64,000 nucleotides of DNA from positions 81,417-145,416 of the forward strand of contig SVMM01000009.1 of assembly GCA_015067435.1 (NCBI GenBank). Direction: 5' to 3'. Position numbers and translations under genes: made by a program. The stretch is from Oscillospiraceae bacterium. GTDB taxonomy: Bacteria; Bacillota; Clostridia; Oscillospirales; Oscillospiraceae. The notes under the pieces were generated by a model, which searched no databases, was not told where the DNA came from, and saw nothing but the letters and a program-made list of their open reading frames with translations. Of this stretch, positions 7,012 to 16,784 are shown piece by piece. How positions within the stretch are numbered: the stretch's first letter is position 1; each line of letters begins with the position of its first letter.

Positions 7012-9522
7012 ATGAGTTATGTTTATGCGAACCGAAAACACGCGGAAGACGCTGCGCCGCAGGCCAAGCCGGCGGCATCGCAGCCGTCGGTGGATGCGCT
7101 GCGCTCCGGCGCGGTGAAGCCCACTGCGAAGCAGCTGGGCCATCGGGTCGATCTGCCCGACGCCATGCGCGTGAAAATGGAGAACGCCTTCGGCGCGGAT
7201 CTCTCCGCCGTCAAGCTCTATGAGAGCCAGACGGTGGCGGACGCCGGCGCGGAGGCGGTCGCACAGGGCAGCAGCATTGCCTTCGCGCCCGGTATGCTGG
7301 ACTTCACCAGCTTTGGCGGGCAGGCGCTGCTGGGCCACGAGATCAGCCACGTCGTTTCGCAGGCGCGCGGCGAAGTCACGGGCGGCGGCTTTTTGAACGA
7401 CCGCGCGCTCGAAGCGCGCGCTGACCGCGAGGGTGCGATGGCGGCCAGAGGCGAGCAGATCGCCATGCCGACTGCGGCGATGTCGGACGTCTCGGCCGCG
7501 GGCGCCGCGGGGCCGATGCAGGCGAGCAAGAAGGAGGATAAGCAGAACTACAAGTTCGGCAAGCTGGTCGGCGAGAAGGACAAGACGGTCAAGGACATGA
7601 CCGAGAAATATGACGCCAAGCAGGCGGACATGGTTGCCACGATGAAGCAGATGGGCTGGTCCGACGATGAGATCCAGGCGCAGATGATGTTCCAGCGCGT
7701 CAACGATTCCAAGGGTATGCTCGACCGCTATCAGAGCGCGCAGGGCGCGATCATTGAGGGAAGCCATGTGACCGACGAGCACGCGAAGGACAAGAAGGCC
7801 TTCAAGCTGGGCCGCGGCGCGATGACCAAGAAGGGCATCAACAAGCGCACGGAGCGCGAAAACCACCTGATTAACGATATTCTCGTCGGCGATCAGGAGG
7901 TCAGGCAGGCGGAGGATATGGCGTCGGCGCTGGGCAAGAAAAACGACCAGATCGGTAAGGACGAGGCCAACATGTACGGCGAGATCCTGAAGGCGCAGAA
8001 CATAAACGCCAGCGGGAAAAACGACTTCCTCACCGGTCAGATGCGCATCGGCGCACACCACAACGCGGCGGAAGCGGCGAAGAAGTACCGCACCGGCCTG
8101 TACAGCAACAACTGGGGCTACCGGCAGAAGCGCGAGGCGGATCAGCGGTTCGGAACCTCGCAGTACCTCATCGACCAGAATACAAAGGCGAAGGAAGCGG
8201 CGGAGGCCGCGGAAACCGCCTCCGTCAAATCGAAAAACTTCAGCGGCACGATCAAGGGCGGCGGCCTCAACAGCGCCTATAAATTCAACGCAGGAAAAGA
8301 CCCCGAGGAGAAGGCGGGATATTTTAAGCAGAAAAAAGCCGACTATCTCAGTGAGAAGGCAATGCTGAGTCATGCGGGCATCGAGCACGCCGAATCGGGC
8401 AAATTTGAGGACTGCGATCCGAGACTTCTCAACCGCGAGATCGCCTATTCCGTTTTGGGCAAGCTTCTGGGCAGCGAGGTGGCGCTGGAGGCGCGAAAAG
8501 CCAACATGGAGGACAGCGACCTCACCGGCAAGCGCTTTGAGAATGGCAAGGAGGTCAGTCAGAAGACTGCACGTTCCAAGGAGTTCCTGACAAAGGCGGG
8601 CGACACCGGAACGCTGACCGAGGAAGCGCTGGGCGACAGCGTGGACAGCTACAACTTTATGTACGTCGGACCTGAAAATCTGCTTGCCACCGACGACGCC
8701 AGAAATCGCGACAGCCTGATGAAAAAGGAAGGACTGTCACCCGAGCGGCTTGCTGTGCTGCAAAGGGACGCGAAAGTCGCCGAAGCCCTGAAAAGCGGCA
8801 ACTCGCTGGAGAACGGCAGCAACGTCGGGGAGCGTCTTGCCAAGCTGGCGCCGGGCACGAAGATCACGAAAAAGAGCACGGCGGACTGGGGCGAGGCAAC
8901 AAAGAAGTCGACGAAAGACTATAAGGGCGAGACCATCGATGCCACCGCCGGGGATTTCCAGCGCCAGATGAACGAGATGTTCCTTTTGGACACGCTTGCC
9001 GGTTATGACGACCGCCACGAGGATAACTTTAAGGTCAACCAGACGGACGACGGAAAGGGCGGCAAAAAAATAGACGTCAGGGCGATCGACAACGACATTT
9101 CCTTCGGCACGAACAACAAGGGCTTTGGCGTGGCGCACTCGCATCATCTGGGCCTGCCCGCGCAGATGCAGGTTGACGCGAATATGGCGAAAAAAATCAG
9201 GGAAATGAAGAAGGAGACGCTGGAAGCGTCACTGGGCCACCTGCTGAACAAGAAAGAAATCGACGCGCTCTGGGAGCGGTTCGGAATGCTCAACGAATAC
9301 ATCGGCGGACTGGACGAGAGCATGCTGGTGAATGAATGGAACGAGGAGACCGCAAAGAAAGAGTTCGCGCTTGCCGGCGGCCAAGGTTCTTCGCACCTTT
9401 CCATGCCGAATGAGAAGGAATACGCAGGAAAGAAGTATACCGGCAACAACTATTACCAGAGGCTGATGATGAAGCTCAACGGAAGAGACAGAGGCTTTGT
9501 TGTCAACGATTCGACCTTGTAA
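7012..9522 (+). CDS. DUF4157 (eCIS-core-like) protein with a kinase-like C-terminal half
   Basis: A large soluble protein of 836 residues without a signal peptide or membrane helix. Residues about 30-150 match the DUF4157 domain: LGHRVDLPDAMRVKMENAFGA, then a zincin-type HEISH (H109-E110-H113) and a downstream ADREG acidic residue. A charged, lysine-rich linker follows. From about 410 the protein resembles actin-fold / PI3-4-kinase-like catalytic domains: a glycine loop (KGGGLNSAYKF, about 413-424), REIAYSVLGKLLG (about 475), a catalytic-loop-like DDRHEDN (666-672) and a metal-binding-like IDNDISFG (692-699). DUF4157 proteins are often linked to contractile injection systems or toxins, but no such structural genes are visible here. 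The kinase assignment rests on motif recognition alone. Confidence 0.75.
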   Translation: MSYVYANRKHAEDAAPQAKPAASQPSVDALRSGAVKPTAKQLGHRVDLPDAMRVKMENAFGADLSAVKLYESQTVADAGAEAVAQGSSIAFAPGMLDFTSFGGQALLGHEISHVVSQARGEVTGGGFLNDRALEARADREGAMAARGEQIAMPTAAMSDVSAAGAAGPMQASKKEDKQNYKFGKLVGEKDKTVKDMTEKYDAKQADMVATMKQMGWSDDEIQAQMMFQRVNDSKGMLDRYQSAQGAIIEGSHVTDEHAKDKKAFKLGRGAMTKKGINKRTERENHLINDILVGDQEVRQAEDMASALGKKNDQIGKDEANMYGEILKAQNINASGKNDFLTGQMRIGAHHNAAEAAKKYRTGLYSNNWGYRQKREADQRFGTSQYLIDQNTKAKEAAEAAETASVKSKNFSGTIKGGGLNSAYKFNAGKDPEEKAGYFKQKKADYLSEKAMLSHAGIEHAESGKFEDCDPRLLNREIAYSVLGKLLGSEVALEARKANMEDSDLTGKRFENGKEVSQKTARSKEFLTKAGDTGTLTEEALGDSVDSYNFMYVGPENLLATDDARNRDSLMKKEGLSPERLAVLQRDAKVAEALKSGNSLENGSNVGERLAKLAPGTKITKKSTADWGEATKKSTKDYKGETIDATAGDFQRQMNEMFLLDTLAGYDDRHEDNFKVNQTDDGKGGKKIDVRAIDNDISFGTNNKGFGVAHSHHLGLPAQMQVDANMAKKIREMKKETLEASLGHLLNKKEIDALWERFGMLNEYIGGLDESMLVNEWNEETAKKEFALAGGQGSSHLSMPNEKEYAGKKYTGNNYYQRLMMKLNGRDRGFVVNDSTL

Positions 9523-9563
9523 CGCGGAGCGCCGCGCGATACTGCTCCGAAGGAGGGATGCAC

Positions 9564-9851
9564 ATGACGCATTACGTATTGCTCAAGCTCGACGCGGGGG
9601 CGGACGTCGACGCCGCCGAGAAGACGGCGCGCGACGCCTACGAGGCGCTGGCGCGGGAGCTGCCCTTTTTCCACGACCCCGCCGTCTACCGCTGCTGCAC
9701 GGAGCGGGACAGCAACGCGCACGTGATGGCGGTCTGCCGCCTCGACGGCCCGGAGCATCTGGACGCGTACCTGACGCACCCGCTGCACCTCGGCATGGCG
9801 CGGACGCTCGGCCCCGTCGTCGTCGGGCGGACGACGTTCGACCATTTATAA
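9564..9851 (+). CDS. Dabb-family (stress-responsive A/B barrel) protein
   Basis: 95 residues, a single ferredoxin-like alpha/beta barrel domain. Seen: THYVLLKL at the start, AYEALARELPF, and the C-terminal HLDAYLTHPLHLGMARTLGP that recalls the Dabb signature H-P-x-H. Members are small dimeric proteins, some enzymatic and most uncharacterised. The start at 9564 is set by AGGAGGG (9551-9557), which would touch an ATG at 9558 but leaves 6 bases before 9564. It follows the DUF4157 gene by 41 bases on the same strand and may be cotranscribed. Confidence 0.8.
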   Translation: MTHYVLLKLDAGADVDAAEKTARDAYEALARELPFFHDPAVYRCCTERDSNAHVMAVCRLDGPEHLDAYLTHPLHLGMARTLGPVVVGRTTFDHL

Positions 9852-9926
9852 TAAGGTGTGCCGCGCGCTCGCACGCCTGCCGGATCGCGGCGCGGAGGGC
9901 GCTTCCAAAAAACTTGATAATTTTTT

Positions 9927-9960
9927 CGGGCGGGGTGTTAATTTTTCAAAACCCCGCCCG
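9927..9960. repeat. inverted repeat enclosing the flagellin-1 promoter
   Basis: CGGGCGGGGT (9927-9936) and ACCCCGCCCG (9951-9960) form a perfect 10-bp dyad around the -35 element and end inside the -10 element. The homologous promoter of copy 2 lacks it. It may be the terminator of the upstream genes, reused, or an operator. Confidence 0.7.
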
Positions 9961-9964
9961 ATAT
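9938..9964 (+). promoter_or_regulatory. sigma-28 (SigD)-type promoter of flagellin copy 1
   Basis: TTAA (9938-9941), 16-base spacer, CCGATAT (9958-9964), close to the Gram-positive sigma-D consensus TAAA-N15-CCGATAT. The same box architecture precedes flagellin copy 2. The leader to the ATG is about 150 bases and contains a stable hairpin (10011-10039). Confidence 0.8.
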
Positions 9965-10124
9965 AACTAGTGAAAGCCAACGGCAAGAGCCACGGCCGGA
10001 ACGATTCAAACCTCCGCGGGCAGGGCCCGCCCCCGGAGGTGCGAACGATCCAAAAGCAGCTAGGGAAACCCAAAAAACGCACGGATGAAGGATCATCCGG
10101 AAAAAAATTAAGGAGGAAACTACA

Positions 10125-11903
10125 ATGCGTATTCAGCACAACATCTCTGCGATGAATTCCTACCGGAACTTCAGCGCGAACAACAGCAACCTGAGCAAGA
10201 ACCTTGAGAAGCTGTCCACCGGTTACAAGATCAACCGTGCCGGCGACGACGCCGCGGGTCTCGCGATTTCCGAGAAGATGCGTGCCCAGATCACCGGTCT
10301 CGAAGGCGCGACCAAGAACGCGAAGGACGGTATCTCCCTCATCCAGACGGCAGAAGGTGCCCTGACCGAGGTGCACTCCATGCTCAACCGTATGACCACG
10401 CTGGCCGAGCAGTCCGCGAACGGCACTTACGCCGACGAGGTCGACCGTGAGCAGCTGCAGAAGGAAGTTGACGCCCTGAAGTCCGAAATCGACCGTATCG
10501 CCGATTCCACGAACTTCAACGGCCTGAAGCTCCTCGACGGCTCTCTCTCCGGCGGCAGCAACATCAAGGGCAGCGTCACGCTCTCCGACACCGTTGCGAC
10601 CGCGACCGTGGCTACGCTGGCCGTACTGGAAGACACCAATGTGGCGGGCGGCGACGGAAAGCAGCTCAAAGAGGGCGACGTCATCAGCTACAAGGTCGAC
10701 TGGAAGGAAGACGGCGTTGAGAAGACCCAGACGCTCAAGTTCACGGTGCGCTATGACGAGGGCGAGAACAAGAGCTACATGGTCGCCGAGGACGGCAGCA
10801 AGTACGACATGGCTTCTACCGTCAGCGCGACGGTGGCCAACCTCGACAAGGCGATCACGGCCGAGTTCAAGAAGAACGACGAGCTGAGCGCGGCGTTCAA
10901 GATCGAGAGCACGTCGGCAGACAACGGCACGTTCCAGCTGACGAGCAAGACGCTGGGCAGCAAGGGCGCGACCCTTCTGAACGTGGACGCGACGGTGACC
11001 TACGGCGAGAAGAACACCGCGGCGAATCAGGGCAAGACCGTGAATATCGGCGGCAGCACGATCACCTCGAACACCGCCGGACAGGACGTGATGCAGAAGC
11101 TCGACTTCTCGAACATCAAGGTTCTTGACAGCACGAAGACGAATTACACGGGCCGCACGCTCGAGGAAATCGTCGACGAGAACACCTTCGAGATCGACGG
11201 CAAGAAGTTTGTGCTCTATTCGGCGGACAACGCCAAGAAGGTTCAGGATTTGAAGAATGCCGCGGGCAGCGACGTCACCTTCATCCAGCTGGATGGTGCG
11301 AACAAGGCGGCGACGAACGCCGACTACACGACGAACGACACTGAGACCACCGGCGGTCTGGACGCGAAGACCATCGCAGCCGAGCTCAGCCGTGTGACCG
11401 GACGCGAGTTCACCGCCGCGCAGGTCAACACCAAGGGCGAGGTCGACAACACCTCGGGCAACTGGGAGGTTCTGCTCAAGGGCGACAAGCTGAGCAAGAC
11501 CGGCAAGGCACTCGACCTGCAGATCGGCGACACCGCCGACAGCTTCAACAAGATGTCCGTCAAGGTGGCGGATATGCACACGAAGAGCATCGGCATCGGC
11601 GACATCGATATCAGCAACCAGACCGGCGCTGCCGAAGCGCTCGACAAGATCAAGGCGGCGATCAACACCGTGTCCGATCAGCGTGGTTCTCTGGGCGCTC
11701 TCCAGAACCGTCTGGACCACACGATCAACAACCTCGGCGTCATGCGCGAGAACATCCAGAACGCCGAGTCCACCATCCGCGACACCGACATCGCCGAGGA
11801 AATGATGGCCTACACGAAGAACAACATCCTCAACCAGTCCGCGCAGGCGATGCTGGCGCAGGCCAACCAGCTCCCGCAGGGCGTCCTGCAGCTCCTCGGC
11901 TAA
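10125..11903 (+). CDS. hag: flagellin, copy 1
   Basis: Filament subunit of 592 residues. The N-terminal D0/D1 region ([36 protein letters not shown]) and C-terminal D1/D0 region ([31 protein letters not shown], ending PQGVLQLLG) are canonical. Between about 140 and 500 lies a long, Ser/Thr/Lys-rich variable domain that would be surface exposed and is a plausible glycan carrier. It is about twice the length of Bacillus Hag. A sigma-28 promoter and an AAGGAGG site precede it. It is almost identical to copy 2 and stands upstream of a sugar biosynthesis and glycosyltransferase island. Confidence 0.97.
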   Translation: MRIQHNISAMNSYRNFSANNSNLSKNLEKLSTGYKINRAGDDAAGLAISEKMRAQITGLEGATKNAKDGISLIQTAEGALTEVHSMLNRMTTLAEQSANGTYADEVDREQLQKEVDALKSEIDRIADSTNFNGLKLLDGSLSGGSNIKGSVTLSDTVATATVATLAVLEDTNVAGGDGKQLKEGDVISYKVDWKEDGVEKTQTLKFTVRYDEGENKSYMVAEDGSKYDMASTVSATVANLDKAITAEFKKNDELSAAFKIESTSADNGTFQLTSKTLGSKGATLLNVDATVTYGEKNTAANQGKTVNIGGSTITSNTAGQDVMQKLDFSNIKVLDSTKTNYTGRTLEEIVDENTFEIDGKKFVLYSADNAKKVQDLKNAAGSDVTFIQLDGANKAATNADYTTNDTETTGGLDAKTIAAELSRVTGREFTAAQVNTKGEVDNTSGNWEVLLKGDKLSKTGKALDLQIGDTADSFNKMSVKVADMHTKSIGIGDIDISNQTGAAEALDKIKAAINTVSDQRGSLGALQNRLDHTINNLGVMRENIQNAESTIRDTDIAEEMMAYTKNNILNQSAQAMLAQANQLPQGVLQLLG

Positions 11904-11947
11904 GCGCATCGCAGAGGAAAACACAACGCGAATACGCGGAAACGCGC

Positions 11948-11979
11948 AAAAAAGGAACGGGCTTGCCCGTTCCTTTTTT
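11948..11979 (+). terminator. intrinsic terminator of flagellin copy 1
   Basis: Stem GGAACGGGC / GCCCGTTCC with a 2-base loop, flanked by A and T runs. It separates the two flagellin transcripts. Confidence 0.92.
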
Positions 11980-12010
11980 GCGTTTTTTGAAAAATTATGT
12001 CTCCTCCCTG

Positions 12011-12037
12011 TTAATTTTTCCGGAAAGCGCCCGATAT
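12011..12037 (+). promoter_or_regulatory. sigma-28 (SigD)-type promoter of flagellin copy 2
   Basis: TTAA (12011-12014), 16-base spacer, CCGATAT (12031-12037). About 20 bases on the downstream side (ATAACTAGTGAAAGCCA) are shared with copy 1, showing that promoter and gene were duplicated together. Confidence 0.8.
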
Positions 12038-12141
12038 AACTAGTGAAAGCCAGCGGCAAGGGGCCGCGGACAAGGATGAAGTAAATTCGGAGCGAAGGAA
12101 CGCTCCACCAAAATAATAGAAAATTCAGGGAGGAAACTACA

Positions 12142-13923
12142 ATGCGTATTCAGCACAACATTTCGGCGATGAATTCTTATCGCAACTTCAGCACGAACAC
12201 CAGCAACCTGAGCAAGAACCTTGAGAAGCTGTCCACCGGTTACAAGATCAACCGCGCCGGCGACGACGCCGCGGGTCTCGCGATTTCCGAGAAGATGCGC
12301 GCGCAGATCACCGGCCTCGAGGGCGCGACCAAGAACGCCAAGGACGGTATCTCCCTCATCCAGACGGCAGAAGGTGCCCTGACCGAGGTGCACTCCATGC
12401 TCAACCGTATGACCACGCTGGCCGAGCAGTCCGCGAACGGCACTTACGCCGACGAGGTCGACCGTGAGCAGCTGCAGAAGGAAGTTGACGCCCTGAAGTC
12501 CGAAATCGACCGTATCGCCGATTCCACGAACTTCAACGGCCTGAAGCTCCTCGACGGCTCTCTCTCCGGCGGCAGCAACATCAAGGGCAGCGTCACGCTC
12601 TCCGACACCGTTGCGACCGCGACCGTGGCTACGCTGGCCGTACTGGAAGACACCAATGTGGCGGGCGGCGACGGAAAGCAGCTCAAAGAGGGCGACGTCA
12701 TCAGCTACAAGGTCGACTGGAAGGAAGACGGCGTTGAGAAGACCCAGACGCTCAAGTTCACGGTGCGCTATGACGAGGGCGAGAACAAGAGCTACATGGT
12801 CGCCGAGGACGGCAGCAAGTACGACATGGCTTCTACCGTCAGCGCGACGGTGGCCAACCTCGACAAGGCGATCACGGCCGAGTTCAAGAAGAACGACGAG
12901 CTGAGCGCGGCGTTCAAGATCGAGAGCACGTCGGCAGACAACGGCACGTTCCAGCTGACGAGCAAGACGCTGGGCAGCAAGGGCGCGACCCTTCTGAACG
13001 TGGACGCGACGGTGACCTACGGCGAGAAGAACACCGCGGCGAATCAGGGCAAGACCGTGAATATCGGCGGCAGCACGATCACCTCGAACACCGCCGGACA
13101 GGACGTGATGCAGAAGCTCGACTTCTCGAACATCAAGGTTCTTGACAGCACGAAGACGAATTACACGGGCCGCACGCTCGAGGAAATCGTCGACGAGAAC
13201 ACCTTCGAGATCGACGGCAAGAAGTTTGTGCTCTATTCGGCGGACAACGCCAAGAAGGTTCAGGATTTGAAGAATGCCGCGGGCAGCGACGTCACCTTCA
13301 TCCAGCTGGATGGTGCGAACAAGGCGGCGACGAACGCCGACTACACGACGAACGACACTGAGACCACCGGCGGTCTGGACGCGAAGACCATCGCAGCCGA
13401 GCTCAGCCGTGTGACCGGACGCGAGTTCACCGCCGCGCAGGTCAACACCAAGGGCGAGGTCGACAACACCTCGGGCAACTGGGAGGTTCTGCTCAAGGGC
13501 GACAAGCTGAGCAAGACCGGCAAGGCACTCGACCTGCAGATCGGCGACACCGCCGACAGCTTCAACAAGATGTCCGTCAAGGTGGCGGATATGCACACGA
13601 AGAGCATCGGCATCGGCGACATCGATATCAGCAACCAGACCGGCGCTGCCGAAGCGCTCGACAAGATCAAGGCGGCGATCAACACCGTGTCCGATCAGCG
13701 TGGTTCTCTGGGCGCTCTCCAGAACCGTCTGGACCACACGATCAACAACCTCGGCGTCATGCGCGAGAACATCCAGAACGCCGAGTCCACCATCCGCGAC
13801 ACCGACATCGCCGAGGAAATGATGGCCTACACGAAGAACAACATCCTCAACCAGTCCGCGCAGTCGATGCTGGCGCAGGCCAACCAGCTCCCGCAGGGCG
13901 TCCTGCAGCTCCTTCAGGGTTAA
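12142..13923 (+). CDS. hag: flagellin, copy 2
   Basis: 593 residues, with the same canonical D0/D1 ends and the same long central domain as copy 1. Protein differences are few: near residue 18-21 (STNTSN versus SANNSN), one Ser for Ala near the C-terminus (SAQSMLAQ), and a terminal QG. At the DNA level the first 200 bases carry several silent differences, whereas the following 1.5 kb appear identical, which points to recent gene conversion. It has its own sigma-28 promoter, GGGAGGAAAC ribosome-binding site and terminator, so both copies look expressed. Confidence 0.97.
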   Translation: MRIQHNISAMNSYRNFSTNTSNLSKNLEKLSTGYKINRAGDDAAGLAISEKMRAQITGLEGATKNAKDGISLIQTAEGALTEVHSMLNRMTTLAEQSANGTYADEVDREQLQKEVDALKSEIDRIADSTNFNGLKLLDGSLSGGSNIKGSVTLSDTVATATVATLAVLEDTNVAGGDGKQLKEGDVISYKVDWKEDGVEKTQTLKFTVRYDEGENKSYMVAEDGSKYDMASTVSATVANLDKAITAEFKKNDELSAAFKIESTSADNGTFQLTSKTLGSKGATLLNVDATVTYGEKNTAANQGKTVNIGGSTITSNTAGQDVMQKLDFSNIKVLDSTKTNYTGRTLEEIVDENTFEIDGKKFVLYSADNAKKVQDLKNAAGSDVTFIQLDGANKAATNADYTTNDTETTGGLDAKTIAAELSRVTGREFTAAQVNTKGEVDNTSGNWEVLLKGDKLSKTGKALDLQIGDTADSFNKMSVKVADMHTKSIGIGDIDISNQTGAAEALDKIKAAINTVSDQRGSLGALQNRLDHTINNLGVMRENIQNAESTIRDTDIAEEMMAYTKNNILNQSAQSMLAQANQLPQGVLQLLQG

Positions 13924-13926
13924 GAC

Positions 13927-13955
13927 TTGAAAACCATCAGCAAATAAGATATGAT
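13927..13955 (+). promoter_or_regulatory. candidate sigma-A promoter ahead of the glycosylation island
   Basis: TTGAAA (13927-13932), 17-base spacer, TATGAT (13950-13955). The predicted start falls on the first bases of the flagellin-2 terminator hairpin, so the transcript would begin with that hairpin. Confidence 0.4.
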
Positions 13956-13961
13956 ACCCTT

Positions 13962-13990
13962 AAAGGGGCGGGCATTCGCCCGCCCCTTTT
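13962..13990 (+). terminator. terminator of flagellin copy 2
   Basis: Perfect 12-bp GC-rich stem (13962-13973 with 13978-13989), 4-base loop and a short T run. Confidence 0.88.
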
Positions 13991-14015
13991 ACTATGCGGA
14001 TAAGGAAGAAAAGGT

Positions 14016-16784
14016 ATGGCTGTGGAACTCTCCGTTGCGATCATCTTCAAGAACGAGATCCGCTGTATCGAGCGCTGCCTCCGGTCTTTGCTGCCGCTGA
14101 AGGAGCGCTTTTCCTGCGAGATCGTCATGGCGGACACCGGTTCGACCGACGGCAGCCGCACCGTTGCGGAGCAATACGCAGATGTCGTGTTCGATTTCCC
14201 GTGGATCAACGACTTTGCCGCCGCGCGCAACGCCGTTTTGGATCATTGCTTTGGCCGCTGGGTACTGGTACTGGACTGCGACGAGTGGTTAGATCCGGAT
14301 CTGGGAGAGCTTGCGGATTTTCTGCACGGCAAGGCATCGGCAAAACAGATCGATTATGCCATGCTGACAATGCACGACTATACGACCAAAGAGCTAACTC
14401 TTTATAATGAGTTCATGGCGCACAGATTGCTGCGTATGGAATCGGGGCCGCGCTACGAGGGGTCTATCCACGAGCACGTGGTCTACCGGTATCCACTTGG
14501 ACGAAGCCGGGATCTTCGACGCACGGTTCTGTATCACGACGGCTATGTTATGCTTAATGACGGTTCAAAGGAAGGACGGGCAAAGCGGGATCGCAACCGC
14601 GCAATGTTAAAAAAACAACTTGAGCGGGACCCAGATGATCTCCTAGCCCTGCTCCATTATGTGAATAGCTCCGACGAGACGGACCCGGACTATCCCTCTA
14701 TGCTGCAACGCGCCATGGAACTGGTGGAGCAGCGGGCGAAGCACTGGAAGGAGGTCGGTCCGGTGCTTTTCCGGAACATCGCCTTTAAAGAGTTCTCTCA
14801 GGGGCGAACAGGGTGGAGCGACTTGCTGCGTAAGTGCCGGGAGTTGTTTCCGGACTCATATTACACGCGTATCGACGGCGAATATCTGTTTCTCAGCGAT
14901 GCGCTTGACCGCAGGGACTGGAGCGCATTGATTGCGCACGGCGAGGCATATCTCTCGGCCTGCGCTGCGTTTCTAAACGATCCGCGGGGGCTTGCGGAGA
15001 TTAGCAACGGTGCGCTGAACAGAAATGGACCACGTTGGGTACAGCCGGTCGTACTGCGGCTTGCGAACGCATACTGCGAGTCGGGGGATGCAAAGCGCGC
15101 GCAGGCATTGCTGAAGGAAATCGACTGGACGCAGACGAACCGAAACGATGTGAGGTTCTTTATTTTGATTATGGAGCCGCTGGCAAAGCAAGGCGTCGAC
15201 ATTGGACCTCTACTTTCTGCGTGCTGGGACGGTATACAGAAGCCGGTCCCCTCTGCGGAACGCGCGCAGGAACGTGTGGCAGTGTTCTGCGAGCTGGTAA
15301 AGGTGGAAAAAACGCGTGATGAACAGACGGAGCGAGCGTGCGACGAGGCACCAGTACTTTCTGTTGCGATTTTATTCAAGAACGAGATCCGCTGCATCGA
15401 ACGCTGCCTCAAATCGTTGTTGCCGTTAAAGGAACGTTTTTCCTGCGAGATAGTCATGGCGGATACCGGTTCGTCCGACGGCAGCCGCACGGTCGCAGAG
15501 CAATACGCGGATAAAGTGATCGACTTTCCATGGATTGATGATTTTTCCGCTGCGCGCAATGCCGCTTTGGACCATTGCTCCGGGCGGTGGACACTGACGA
15601 TCGACTGCGACGAGTGGCTCGATCCGGATGCGGACGAGCTGACGGAATTCCTGTGCAGCGCAGATTCGGAGCGGCGCGAGCTGGCAGGGGTCGTTGTGCG
15701 CAACTACACGGAGCCGGGGCTTACAGCCTACGGAGATGCCATTGCACCGCGCATGGTGCGCATGGCGGCGGGACCGCGATACCGCGGCGCAATCCACGAG
15801 GCGCCTGTTTTCGCTGTGAAGCCGCGCGACGCGCTGCTTCCACGGACGATTCTGCATCACGACGGCTACGTTATGCTCAACGAGAACTCCGAGGAAGGGA
15901 GCGCGAAGCGGGCGCGCAATACGACGCTGCTGCGGAAGGAGCTGGCGCGGGAGCCGGACAATTTGCAGCGCTTGCAGCAGTTTATTGACGCAGCAGAGGG
16001 CGAGCCGGATCATCTGGAGATGCTTCGCCGCGCGGTCGCGCTGGTCGGGGAAAAGAAGCCCGGCTGGAGTCAAGTCGGAGCGCCGATTCTGCGAACCGCC
16101 GCGGAGATAGCCTTCAAGGAAGGGCTTCCGGAGGAAACCGAATGGACGCGGTTGGCGATTTCACTTTTCCCGGACTCGTATTTTACCCGGATTGACCTCG
16201 CCGTCGTCCGTATGCAGCAGGCAAACCGCAAGGGCAATCTCGCCTTAACAGCTTCTCTGTGCGAGGAATTTCTGGCGGCCTGCGCAGAGGCAACGGCCCA
16301 CAGGGAGAGGCTGGCTGAGCAGCTGCAGTACGGGGTGCTTTATCGATTCAACCCCTATGCGGAGCAGTATATCCGCATCCGGTTGATAGAGGCAAACCGC
16401 GTTTTGGGACGCTTTGACAGGATACCGTCGCTGTTTTCGGCGATGGCGTGGGACACGTTCGACGGTGAACTCACGCGCGACTTACTCTTACAGATTGAAA
16501 AGCTGCCGCCGGGGAACGGACTCGATTTGCCGGGACTGCTTGCAACGGTCTGGGATGGGATTCAGCAACCGGAGCCCTCGCTGGGATGTGCGGAGGAACG
16601 CGCGGCGGCCTTTCGGACGCAGCTCAGAGGCGGCAATTCAGCGGCAGCGGAGCTGTTTAGCCTTGCGACACGAGTCCGGACGATTCTTGAAAAGCTGCCG
16701 CCGGAGGATCCGGCGGTGCTTGACCTGAAAAGCAGCGACGCATACCGAAAAGTGGCACCGCTGATCGAAGGAGGCGCGGTATGA
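14016..16784 (+). CDS. tandem two-module GT2 glycosyltransferase
   Basis: 922 residues made of two homologous GT-A family 2 glycosyltransferase modules, each with a helical (TPR-like) tail. Module 1 starts at residue 1 and module 2 near residue 445. Both open with FKNEIRCIERCL and the same LLPLKERFSCEI-MADTGS-DGSR-VAEQYAD block, followed by a D-C-D-E-W acidic motif that takes the DxD role. Module 1 lacks the roughly 60-residue C-terminal segment (AILxKLPPxDP...SSxAYxKV) that ends module 2 and the next gene, so the gene looks like a fusion of two formerly separate genes. Its place after flagellin suggests flagellin glycosylation. The stop overlaps the next start (ATGA). Confidence 0.9.
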   Translation: MAVELSVAIIFKNEIRCIERCLRSLLPLKERFSCEIVMADTGSTDGSRTVAEQYADVVFDFPWINDFAAARNAVLDHCFGRWVLVLDCDEWLDPDLGELADFLHGKASAKQIDYAMLTMHDYTTKELTLYNEFMAHRLLRMESGPRYEGSIHEHVVYRYPLGRSRDLRRTVLYHDGYVMLNDGSKEGRAKRDRNRAMLKKQLERDPDDLLALLHYVNSSDETDPDYPSMLQRAMELVEQRAKHWKEVGPVLFRNIAFKEFSQGRTGWSDLLRKCRELFPDSYYTRIDGEYLFLSDALDRRDWSALIAHGEAYLSACAAFLNDPRGLAEISNGALNRNGPRWVQPVVLRLANAYCESGDAKRAQALLKEIDWTQTNRNDVRFFILIMEPLAKQGVDIGPLLSACWDGIQKPVPSAERAQERVAVFCELVKVEKTRDEQTERACDEAPVLSVAILFKNEIRCIERCLKSLLPLKERFSCEIVMADTGSSDGSRTVAEQYADKVIDFPWIDDFSAARNAALDHCSGRWTLTIDCDEWLDPDADELTEFLCSADSERRELAGVVVRNYTEPGLTAYGDAIAPRMVRMAAGPRYRGAIHEAPVFAVKPRDALLPRTILHHDGYVMLNENSEEGSAKRARNTTLLRKELAREPDNLQRLQQFIDAAEGEPDHLEMLRRAVALVGEKKPGWSQVGAPILRTAAEIAFKEGLPEETEWTRLAISLFPDSYFTRIDLAVVRMQQANRKGNLALTASLCEEFLAACAEATAHRERLAEQLQYGVLYRFNPYAEQYIRIRLIEANRVLGRFDRIPSLFSAMAWDTFDGELTRDLLLQIEKLPPGNGLDLPGLLATVWDGIQQPEPSLGCAEERAAAFRTQLRGGNSAAAELFSLATRVRTILEKLPPEDPAVLDLKSSDAYRKVAPLIEGGAV

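Noticed and set aside
7012..9522. A complete contractile injection system
   Set aside because: Only the DUF4157 protein is present. No sheath, tube, baseplate or AAA genes were found in the window.
9846..13737. Long minus-strand open frames (737 and 565 codons) opposite both flagellin genes
   Set aside because: They mirror the codon bias of GC-rich flagellin genes, share the same repeated content, and have no ribosome-binding site or recognisable domain.
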